A stretch of DNA of 38,245 nucleotides, from the NCBI GenBank assembly GCA_003427395.1, contig BFEA01000030.1, positions 2,231,051 to 2,269,295 on the forward strand, read 5' to 3'. Shown here piece by piece: positions 22,771 through 31,025 of this stretch; position 1 is the stretch's first letter, and each line of letters begins with the position of its first letter. A program made the translations under genes and the position numbers. This stretch comes from Chara braunii. Lineage: Eukaryota > Streptophyta > Charophyceae > Charales > Characeae. The notes under the pieces are model-generated. The model ran no database searches. It was not told the origin of the DNA and worked only from the letters and a program-made list of their open reading frames with translations.

Positions 22771-23451
22771 TCACCTTACCCGAGCTATTCTCTCCGCCGC
22801 CTCGACCAGTGAATCCTCGCACCTCTCTCGAGAGCCCTCGCCTTGATCGAGTATCGTCCGACGCAAGGCTTGCTCGTACTCCCTCGTCCTGACCCAGAAA
22901 CACGCCTCCACCAGGTGCACCCTGACTTCGAGTGGGTTTCCAAGCCACCTAGAGTCCTCCTCAAACCTTCGCTCGACCTCCGACAAAGGTTCCCTCCATG
23001 TTCTAGAGAACCGTTCTCCTCTCGCCTCCCTAATAAAGATTGAAAACCTAGCTAAGGTGGTCCACGACCTCCTTTTCCACAAGGTCAGTCGCCGAACTTC
23101 GACGAGGAAACTCTTCTCGGCTCGAGCCACTCGTTCTTCTCCAAGGCCTGGCCCAAGATCCGCTCCTCCTTCTACCTCGACCTCGGGGCCGTCGTCCCTT
23201 GTCTCCAACTCCCAAATTATCGAGTTTGAGGTGTAGGTAGCTCTCATGCCTTTCCTCCCCCGAAGAATAGTTCCTCTTTTAAATCGTAAAGTATCTTTAT
23301 CGTGACCCTCTCTAATAACTTGATCTTTCATAAGGACCCTGGTCTCGCCCTCCTTTCCTCTTCCCAGCAAAGGGTCAAAATTCTATATAGCTCCACCTTA
23401 ACCCTTTCTAGACCCACCAGTTCGCTGGTGTCGGGCTCACTAATGCCTCAA
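22771..23451 (-). pseudogene. Accessory ORF 8 (long paralogue), start lost
   Basis: The frame from ATTAGTGAG at 23451 (ISEPDTSELVGLERVKVELY) continues, after a frameshift, into the open frame 23370-22771. The latter contains EVEGGADLGPGLGEERVARA, 'TLARFSIFIREARGE' and VHLVEACFWVRTREYEQALR, the counterpart of the TIFLS.E.W block. The ATG seen at other units appears mutated to ATT. It ends at TGA 22773-22771. I do not recognise the family. Confidence 0.5.
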
Positions 23452-24179
23452 GTTCCTTCGACGACACGCTATAGCTATTCGTATGAGATCCGAGGGGTCT
23501 AATCCTTCTAACCCCGCCTCACAGATCTTTCCCAAGTACCTCCAGGTGATGGTCGACACCTTCACGTGTTGGCCCCAGCCCTCAAAGGCGTAGCCCAGAC
23601 CCTCTAGCGACGACCAATTGTCCTCGTATGGACTTTGAAGGCACCACGTTAATAGGGAATGCAGGTCCGACCTTGTGAACCGAAATTGGTTCAGGATCGA
23701 GATCCTACGTTCCACCGCCTTCCTGACCGTTTCCGAGGGATAAACTCGCTCAAGTATGAAACGAGGGACTCCGACGGGGTCACTGTTGAAAAACAGAGGC
23801 ACTTCTTCCCAACCCATGTAGGTCACTCGGTTGATCCTAGGGTACTCCTCTCGAGGACTTGCCTCTTCCACAAGCCTCTCCAGACGGTCTTGAATCGCCT
23901 GTGCGTCTATGAGCGGGTCCTCCCCCAACTTCAAGCTGCGGACTACCTCTAGAAAACTCTCCTAAGGAACAATGTGGCCTCTTCGATCACCAACCCCTCC
24001 CCGCTGCTCACTGTCAACCGAACGAATGCTTTCCCTCGGCGGATCTCGGCTACTTCCCCTCGAATGACCCTCGTCGGATGTCTTTGACTTTCCTTGGGCA
24101 ACGAGACATGGACAACCTCTCCTTCCCCACTCACAGGCTCTATCGAGGCCCAAAGAGTTCCGGGGATTCCCCTTATCAT
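23440..24179 (-). pseudogene. Accessory ORF 7 (long paralogue), one frameshift
   Basis: ATG at 24179 lies within ATGA, whose TGA ends ORF 6. The N-terminus is MIRGIPGTLWASIEPVSGEG, then HVSLPKE, AFVRLTVSSGEGL and EEATLFL. A frameshift near 23955 follows, then FLEVVRSLKLGEDPLIDAQA. The rest has INRVTYMGWEEVPLFFNSD, VPRFILERVYPSETVRK and LHSLLTWCLQSPYEDNW. The length is about 246 codons. It matches ORF 9 block by block. No known domain is recognised. Confidence 0.65.
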
Positions 24180-24904
24180 CGAGCTTCGAACCCCCATTGG
24201 TTAGCCACCTGCTCTTCCCCAAAGAAGCGGGCATACGGGACGTCAACGACGTGAACTCGGATCCCCTCAAACTCTCTCAACCTCTCGAATATAGGGGGTT
24301 GTTCTCCCCTAGGGGGAACCCCAGCGTCCACACACTGCGTGTAGAGCCAGAATAGCCCTCTTGTCCGCACTCCGGACTCATGAGCAGCTCTGAGTACCGC
24401 CACTACTTTCTTTTTTCGGGTCTTTAAGAATGAGCGTGTCAGGAATTGGGGCAGGTCCACATGGAGCACTCCGGACGCCCGAGGGACCTCACCTGGTTCG
24501 GCGAAGGATACCTGTGTCCACGATTCGAAGGTTCCCTCCTCGTAATCACCCAGTACCAGATTGTTCGCTACTAGCCTAGCGGACTCACGGTACTCCGTAT
24601 GGGTCTCTCGCCCAGTCACTAAGCCCCTCCAAATCTCGGTCCATGTCTCCTCGTCGAGGAAAATTGTAGCCTGAATCTCTAGGAACCGACCGAGGTCAGG
24701 CGTACCTCCTCTTTGCACCCCTTCTTTCCAGGTAAGCCTGTGAGTTCGAACCCACACGTAGGCGCCTTCCCTGACGGCCCCTCCTTTCTCAACACTCATC
24801 CAGTAGGGCGTCACTCGAGGGTCCCCTAGGATGAAGACTTTCCCCGCGTCACCGGCTTCTATCGCCTCTACCACTCCGTTTTTGCTGAGCACAAATCTCA
24901 CCAT
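24176..24904 (-). CDS. Accessory ORF 6 (long paralogue), intact
   Basis: This is the best-preserved member, 242 codons from ATG to TGA. The order of blocks is MVRFVLSKNGVVEAIEAGDA; YVWVRTHRLTW; LEIQATIFLDEETWTEIWRG; a spacer; GEVPRASGVLHVDLPQFLTR; basic FLKTRKKKVVAVLRAA; then GLFWLYTQCVDAGVPPRGEQ. It has no signal peptide or membrane segment. Trp and charged residues suggest a folded soluble protein. The TGA overlaps the ATG of ORF 7 as ATGA. I know no family with this pattern, and its role in the element is unknown. Confidence 0.7.
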   Translation of the reverse strand: MVRFVLSKNGVVEAIEAGDAGKVFILGDPRVTPYWMSVEKGGAVREGAYVWVRTHRLTWKEGVQRGGTPDLGRFLEIQATIFLDEETWTEIWRGLVTGRETHTEYRESARLVANNLVLGDYEEGTFESWTQVSFAEPGEVPRASGVLHVDLPQFLTRSFLKTRKKKVVAVLRAAHESGVRTRGLFWLYTQCVDAGVPPRGEQPPIFERLREFEGIRVHVVDVPYARFFGEEQVANQWGFEAR

Positions 24905-25460
24905 TGACAGGTGTCGTTTTGAAAACCCACTTGCGGTATCTCTCCGGCGAGAGGGTAAAGGGTTTTTCCAGGGACCCTAATCTCCTAAGAATACCCCAGA
25001 GTTTTCTTCGCGGCGGGATTCCCTGATCGATACAATGTGTGTATAGTATCCACAGGGCCCCAAAGGGTAATCCTAAACTGCTTCCCCTTTCCAGGAGTTT
25101 CAGCACTCTTCCCTCGTTCACGCCTGAGAACACAAAGTCAGGGACCCACGTGGTCACGGGGTAACTCGCCCTTGGGAGTTCGCCCTCCCTAGCGAACCTC
25201 TCTGCCTTTATCGCCACAAACTTTCCGGATCCTATCTATCCATCTTCTTCTGACTGTTGTAGCCTCTCCGATTAATAAGTCCAGCCCACCCCCTTGGCCC
25301 AAGACCAGGGGTACAATAACCTTCGACCAGGCCCCCGGCTTGACGAAGATTATCGAGGTGACTTCGAGATGCACCTCAGTCGTTCTCCTAAGCTACACAC
25401 CCCTCGCTCGACTAGAGGGGACTCGACAAACCTACCGATGCTTCGGTCAAACAGAACCAT
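24849..25460 (-). pseudogene. Accessory ORF 5 (long paralogue), frameshifted
   Basis: ATG at 25460 follows the TAG of ORF 4 by five bases and gives MVLFDRSIGRFVESPLVERG. Frameshifts then move the reading to VHLEVTSIIFVKPGAWSKVI (25374-25189) and to GELPRASYPVTTWVPDFVFS with ALWILYTHCIDQGIPPRRK (25217-24849). The shared blocks appear in the same order as in ORF 6, but the middle is shorter, suggesting an internal deletion. Confidence 0.6.
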
Positions 25461-25465
25461 TCATT

Positions 25466-26190
25466 CTAACCTACCTTTTGACGGACTCCGAATACGTTTT
25501 GGTAACGGTAGTCTCTCCCGCCCTCGCGGTCCCGCTCCGACTCTAGGGATATCCCTTCTGAGATCCGGTTGGCCCTAACCCCGTACGGCACCGGGTTGTC
25601 CACACAGTAGGTATAGAACCAATGAAGCGAACGAAAGGACAGCCCCCTCCTTCTCTCTCGCCTTATAGACCTCACGACTTTCTCGTATGCGGTCCCCAAG
25701 ACGTAAGAAGGAAATATAGCCTGGATGCAACCCGCGACACGGGGGTATTCCTCGTCCCGAGTGCAAGTCACTCGCAAGCGGAACGGCAGGCTATGCTGAA
25801 GGGGCACCTCCTCGAAGAACCGCCTCAGGAAAGGCCCTGCGCGTAACTCCTCGTGGTCCGTCCGATAGTACCCTAATGCCAGTGGGTGACGTACTCAACC
25901 CACGCCTCCCGACTTAGATAGATCGTGCCCTCCACACGAACTGCCGCCCGCCGGGCCTTTCCCCCGTTCCTTGGTCTATTCCTGGTCCACTGATCTCCTT
26001 CCCAAATGCCTACGGCGAACCGTGCCCAAAGAAAAACTCCCTTCTCAAGTTCCACCCCTCTCTCATGCCCCGCTAGGTACCTCTTAGTACGATGATCCAA
26101 GGGGACACTAAAGCATTCTCGTTTCTTGAGAAGGTCAGCCTTCTCGATTTTTACTCTGCCGTCTTTTCCTGCTTCGACAATCCTAACCAT
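25466..26190 (-). pseudogene. Accessory ORF 4 (long paralogue), one frameshift
   Basis: ATG at 26190 is in ATGGTTAGG, and the TAG inside that word closes ORF 3. The N-terminal half (26190-25873) reads MVRIVEAGKDGRVKIEKADL, VFLWARFAVGIW and VEGTIYLSREAWVEYVT. A one-base shift near 25880 leads into ALGYYRTDHEELRAG, FFEEVPLQHSLPFRLRV, then 'LSFRSLHWFYTYCVDNPVPYG'. The total is about 241 codons, matching ORF 6. Confidence 0.65.
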
Positions 26191-26557
26191 GCCCCTCCTG
26201 GCTTTGCACTACCTTCTTAATGATTCCCACCAATACCTTCCACCCGTCCGACCCGTCGAGATAGGCCTCCGGTATGATCGGTGCGGGTCACTCTCCTCGT
26301 CGGAAGGTCCTATAACCTAGTGTATAGAAGTACCAGGTCTCGTAGGCCCCCAAAAGTTCCCTTTCTAGTTGCGCGACACCAACCGCCTCCTCCCAACTAT
26401 TAAGAAAACCCTTTCCTTGATCCGTCCACTCTTCTACATAGAGGGAGATGTCCCAATCCCCGGTTCTCAAGAAGAACTTGTAACACCACCCGTCAATTCC
26501 CCCACAATCACCCACGCTAACGCCTGCCGGCTCAAATTCTAATACCCCTAGGCTCAT
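26190..26557 (-). pseudogene. Accessory ORF 3 (short paralogue), one TGA
   Basis: The homologous start is ATGAGCCTAGG at 26557 (MSLGVLEFEPAGVSV). The body has GWCYKFFLRTGDWDISLYVE and TWYFYTLGYRTFRRGE. An in-frame TGA at 26288 is followed by PAPIIPEAYLDGSDGWKVLV, which restores the full unit. It ends at the TAG inside the ATGGTTAGG start of ORF 4. The neighbouring ORFs 1 and 2 are clear duplicates. Confidence 0.65.
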
Positions 26558-26894
26558 AGGTTCTCCACTATCTACTATGATCGCTACTAACACTCTTCAC
26601 CCGTCCGACCCATCCAAGATATGCCTCTGGTATTACCGGGGAGGGTTGTTCCCCTCGTCGGAAAGTTCGACACCCCAGTGTATAAAAATATCTGATCCCG
26701 TAGCCCCCTAAAAGCTCCCTCTCTAGCCGAGCATGGCCAACCGCTCCTTCCCAACTATTTAGGAAGGCTTCCCCTTGGTCAGTCCCTTCTTCTACGTAAA
26801 GTGCTATATCGAAATCCCTGGTCCACAGGTAAAAGTTGTAGCACCATACCACGCTAATGCCCGCTGACTCAAACTCCAAAACCCCTAAGCTCAT
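26555..26894 (-). pseudogene. Accessory ORF 2 (short paralogue), 3' frameshift
   Basis: ATG at 26894 overlaps the stop of ORF 1 (ATGA). It shows MSLGVLEFESAGISVVWCYN, DFDIALYVEEGTDQGEAFLN and 'YFYTLGCRTFRRGEQPSPVI'. Near 26590 a small deletion shifts the frame. Without it the C-terminus VLVAIIV... would align with ORF 1 and end at the ATGA that starts ORF 3. Confidence 0.65.
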
Positions 26895-27244
26895 AGGCGT
26901 TCCACTATCTCCTCGACGATTCCGACCAACACTCTCCACCCGTCTGACACGTCGAGATAAGCGTCCGGAATCACCGGCGCAGGTCGGCCTCCCCTAGGAT
27001 AAATCTTGTACCCTAGAGAGTAGAAGTATCTAAATCCGAACCCTCGCAACTCTGCTCTAGCCGCACGGGAGTTATCGATCACCGCCTCCCATCCGCAGAG
27101 GAAATTCTCCCCCTTGTCTCGCCCCTCTTCTACATAGATGGCGACGTCGAAGTCCCCCGTCCACATGCGGAAGGTATAGCACCACACGTCGACCCCACCG
27201 TAACTACTTACGCTAATCCCTTCCGGGACCGCTTCTAGGCTCAT
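26891..27244 (-). CDS. Accessory ORF 1 (short paralogue), intact
   Basis: There are 117 codons from ATG to TGA. Blocks: MSLEAVPEGISVSSYGGVDV; WCYTFRMWTGDFDVAIYVEE; 'GFGFRYFYSLGYKIYPRGGRP'; PVIPDAYLDVSDGWRVLVGI. Two more head-to-tail copies follow at about 340-350 base spacing. Its FRYFYSLGY...PRGGRP block may correspond to the FWLYTQCVDAGVPPRGEQP block of the long ORFs, suggesting one superfamily. The TGA overlaps the next ATG. No known domain and no targeting signal were recognised. Confidence 0.65.
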   Translation of the reverse strand: MSLEAVPEGISVSSYGGVDVWCYTFRMWTGDFDVAIYVEEGRDKGENFLCGWEAVIDNSRAARAELRGFGFRYFYSLGYKIYPRGGRPAPVIPDAYLDVSDGWRVLVGIVEEIVERL

Positions 27245-27311
27245 TCACCCTTATCAAAAATTTTCTTTTTGTCACCTTTACTAGTTGGCTACTCGAGAGA
27301 CCACTCCTACC

Positions 27312-27839
27312 CTGCAAGAAGAAGGTGCCTGTGAGCCCAGCAGGATCAAATGGACCAGAGAAGGAACGCCGTCCCACTCGGCTACCTTCCTGTCCTCCCC
27401 CGCTGAGAGGTCCTCCCACGTCCTGGTATAAGGACTAGCCGCGAACACAGGTTATCCCCGAAGAAGGGTGGCAACCCCTCCTCCGGAGTCGGATCGTAGT
27501 CACACACCCGTGCCCTATGTCCCCCCCCGAACCGACCCCTAGTCCTAAGTTAGCCTATCCGGAACCACGCCCCTACTCGGCCCACCTCGAGCGTGGAATT
27601 ACCCGGGTCCCAGGACTTTATCCGCCTATCGATCCGAGATCACTAGCCTGTCTACTCCCTCCCATTTTCCTTCTCGCATCGTGAACCCTTCTCACATCGT
27701 TCCCTTTTTCCCTTTTCGCCTCCGGCTGACTCTTTTCTCTCTCGGAATCAAGGAATTTAATCGGGGTATTCGAAGAAAAGGGGTGGGGAAGCAGAGTTTT
27801 AGGAAGAGTCTCTCAGGTTAAGCAGATATATATACGTAC
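27312..27839 (-). other. Candidate leader intron of the Ty3/gypsy element
   Basis: On the minus strand, a strong donor (CCACAAG|GTACGTA, intron starting 27839) and a strong acceptor (CTTCTTCTTGCAG|GGTAGG, ending 27312) bracket 528 bases just upstream of accessory ORF 1. Splicing would remove leader sequence before the first ORF. This is a motif-based prediction only. Confidence 0.35.
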
Positions 27840-28968
27840 CTTGTGGTCCTTGAATTCTTCAAAATTCGTTTTCGTAGTCCCAATAATCCCCCAGGTCCGC
27901 GTCCGAGAAATCGGCAAGGCACCGGTCCACCCAAGACCCGTCCCCCGATCCCTCGTCCACGGCGCCCCACGTATCTCTCACCTCTTCTTCCCGAGGTAGC
28001 CCCCTATCCCCCCCGTTAATAATGGCGGTTAAGGTTTACTCGCCCCCTTGTCCCGGATCACGAAACACCACTCTCCTCACCCCCAAGTCCCGAACGGCCC
28101 CCGCTTGAGAACTCCGCTCCCTCGCGGGAGGTGCCTCTCGAGCGGGCCCCGTCCACAACCCGCGAGGGGCGAGAACCGAAAACTCAAACCCCTCCCGCGA
28201 AACCCTTTCCGACGCGGAAGATATACCCCGCGCGGGTGCCGCCCACAACCCGTGTGGGTCGAGGATATTTGGCGACCCCCTTGGATCCCAAATTGATAAC
28301 GCTCCCGGACCCTCTCGAACCCCCTTTTCCTCTCTTCCCCTCAAGTCCACTCTCTCTCCCCCGTGTGCGGACCCTATCACACTATTTTCCCTTACGGCTC
28401 GTCTTACCCCCCTTTGGTTGTTTTTCACCCTCATTCAAACCCCCACAAACAAACTGTTTCGCCCTCTTAATTAGTGGATTTTAGAAATAAACACACTAAA
28501 AATGTCACACTCCCCAGCAAAGACGGACCTGAATTGTCTTGGAGCAGCAAGGGCCACAAGCGGGGCCAAAGCGGACCTGCAAAACCGAGAGTTTCCGACA
28601 CCCCAAGTCCCTTGCACCCAAACAAGCCCAGCACCCCCTTCTCACGCTGAAACAAGGCCCCCAATGGAACCCTCACCCCAAAACAACCCAATAGAACCCT
28701 CACCCCCAAAGTCGCCAAGAGAAAAAACGTTGTCGAAGAGTCGCCGCGTAGACCCGAAGAAAGTTGTAGCCGAAGAAAAAGAGGCGGAAAGGGAAATGCC
28801 GACTCCGATAGGCCCCTAAGAATTGATGCCGATGAGAAACTCGATGCCGAAAAAAAAAACCCCGAAGAACTTGATGCCGGAACTCAAAAAAACTCTCCAC
28901 CACCTGTCACGCCTGTTCTCCCTCACCCCGCAGTACTTGAGCCGGCCGAGGCCGTGGGAGAAAGCCCA
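27840..28968 (-). other. 5' leader of the element, no gene called
   Basis: This lies between the primer-binding site and the accessory array. A GC-rich tandem pair with CCACAACCCG at its core occurs at about 28131-28190 and 28215-28265. Near 28825-28880 the word TTGATGCCG or a variant recurs three times. Frames here are low complexity and not supported as genes. The region may hold packaging or translation signals. Confidence 0.45.
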
Positions 28969-28986
28969 TCCCCGACAACGGCGCCA
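28969..28986 (-). promoter_or_regulatory. Primer-binding site, tRNA-Asp type
   Basis: The minus strand reads TGGCGCCGTTGTCGGGGA, 3 bases from the end of the 5' LTR. It differs by one base from TGGCGCCGTTGCCGGGGA, the tRNA-Asp-complementary site known from plant Ty3/gypsy elements such as Athila. It fixes the orientation, the 5' LTR edge and the position of the accessory array upstream of gag. Confidence 0.9.
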
Positions 28987-28989
28987 CTT

Positions 28990-29748
28990 TGTTGGGCGGT
29001 GTCTTCCTCCACGTGCTACCGCCCCCCCCCCCCACTTCTTTTGCCCCTGCGCAGACCGACCCTGCTCCCCCTTAACTCTTCCCCCAACTGGCCTTCGAAG
29101 TCTCCCCTGCAACACAATCCTCATCGCCCGTTACCCGTTGCCTTTGCCCCCTTTTACGAGTTACTCTCCCGAGGCTGCAGCGGACCCCGATGGGGACTCG
29201 GACCCGACACCCATTAAACGACCCTCAACCGAGCATTAGACAGGGTGCGACTGTAGCGAGCCTCTGCCGTGGAACGGACCGGGTATTCGGTTCGGAGATG
29301 GGAAACACCCGAAGCGAACCGCAACTGAAAACTAGGTCGGGTGCTCTGCTCGGAACAAGGGGAGTCTGCAACGAACATTCAACGGAAAAAACAGACCTGA
29401 CTCTCAGTTTGGTATTAAGCAGCGAGCTGTCAACAGGAACACACGCCGGATACTCAATTTTGAATGGCAAACGTTTGCAGCGAATTATCGAAGAGGAAAC
29501 AGATCAAGTGTCGGAAGACGTCCGCGGCGAAAGAAAAACTCCCAGCTAACTCTCACAGGAAAACAAACGGACCCGGTGCCCGGTTTGGAACGAGAAGCTT
29601 TTACAGCGACCTCATCCGACCGCAACGAAAACCCCTTGCCAGTTACCCCTGGAAAACAAACAGACCGTGTACTCGGTTGAACTGAAAGCAGACCAGGAGC
29701 CGAGCTCCAAAGGGGAAAGAATTTTGACCGGGAAAACGGTCTTGGTGC
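28990..29748 (-). repeat. 5' LTR, gag-proximal segment
   Basis: It starts (plus strand) TGTTGGGCGG directly beside the primer-binding site. From 29012 it matches 11416-12153 of the other LTR, with scattered substitutions. The match stops abruptly at 29748, where a 7.7-kb insertion begins. The frames here have homologues in the other LTR but show no domain, so they are shared non-coding DNA. Confidence 0.85.
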
Positions 29749-30607
29749 TGTCGGTGCGAATACCCTTACAAGGGTATCCGCCCTGTTTTTTGCAAAAGAC
29801 AGGAAATAAGTTTGGCTTAAAGTTTAAGTATACCGCGCGAGGTGCGTCTGCGTCTGTGATTTACGTTGACCGGATGGGTGACTAGAGTAGAGAGTGTGTG
29901 GGCGCGCGGATTTGAGGCGCTTGTGATCCTTTTATTTGTTGATGATTGAAGAGTCGCCGTGATCGCCGACTGAAATTCTTTATTTCTGATTAAGTAGGGA
30001 CTAAAAAGATTATGTCTCGTTGATTGGTGTGCTTGCCTATGACCTATGCGTACACGCGGAGGACGGCATCGACAACAGTGTGGCTTATGAAGTCGTTTTG
30101 GGAGATCGGCGCGTCGTGCAGTGCCTGTTTATTTAAACGTCCGTCAGAGTAAACCCAGACTTGGGCCTAGCACTATTGGTTACGATGCCGAACTTTCGTC
30201 GGGGAGGTTCAGGATCAAGGACGAGCGGCGACAACGCGGAATGTCGGAGTGGCGCGAAAGGGCCGAGGGGTTGAGGGTCTGGCGGGGCTATCCCCCTTGG
30301 TTTTGTTGTCGGTGGCGTGAAGGCGGGGCTATCCTTATTGGTTTTGTCGTCGGCAGTGTCCGACTGGTGGTGGCGTTTTCTAAATTTTTTATTTAGTGTT
30401 GTATTTTTATTTAGTTTCCTGGGCACTCCGTCGCGCCACTGACTTGGACGCGACGCCGGGCTTAATGGTCGTCACGGCAGCCGGGGGCCTTGAGTACGTG
30501 GCCCATCCGACGGGTTGGCGGGTCCCGGTTGCTGGCGAGAATCAGCCACCTCGCCGCAGCAAGGGGGGCTACGGCGCGGTCACAGTTTGAGTTGCAGTAG
30601 CACGTAA

Positions 30608-31025
30608 GGCCGAAGGGCCGGTAATGCTGAATGTATATGACCTACGTGTCGGGTCAGGCGAGGTCGCGTCGGGATGTGTTGTATTCACGGGATTGCCAGA
30701 AGTGCAATTACAAACTGTTTTCATAACGGCATCGGGGTTACCCCTTTCGTAGTGTTACGGGGAACCCCGTAGCAGCCACACCTGGGCTCAGGCCTCCAAT
30801 AAGGGAGCGTGTGGGAGTAGCGCCCACCAGTAGGTGCGATGCCTACCGTAGCAGGTGGGAGATATCAGTTGGGGGAGCCGCGGGGCATTGCCCCGGTCGA
30901 GTCCTTCGGGACATCCGTTAAAATGGGAACGCTGCCAAGAAGACTAGCACGGTCCCTTCGCAAGGGACGACCTGTATAATAGGAGGACGGCCCGGCGACC
31001 GAATGCTTTTTGCTCAGCATTCGGT
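30608..31025 (+). other. Serial perfect hairpins, possible structured RNA
   Basis: Nine tight stem-loops lie in about 420 bases. GGCC/GGCC is at 30608-30619, GGGG/CCCC at 30734-30744, and TACGGGG/CCCCGTA at 30756-30771. GTGGG/CCCAC is at 30811-30827, GTAGG/CCTAC at 30830-30846, and GGGGC/GCCCC at 30882-30894. GTCC(TTCG)GGAC is at 30901-30912, GTCCCTT/AAGGGAC at 30952-30968, and ACCGAATGCT/AGCATTCGGT at 30998-31025. One has the stable UUCG loop. I recognise no known RNA family; group I and II intron cores were considered and not supported. Confidence 0.5.

Noticed and set aside
30608-31025. Possible group I or group II intron
   Set aside because: Only loose resemblance to conserved core words; no P7-type pairing or domain V hairpin could be found.
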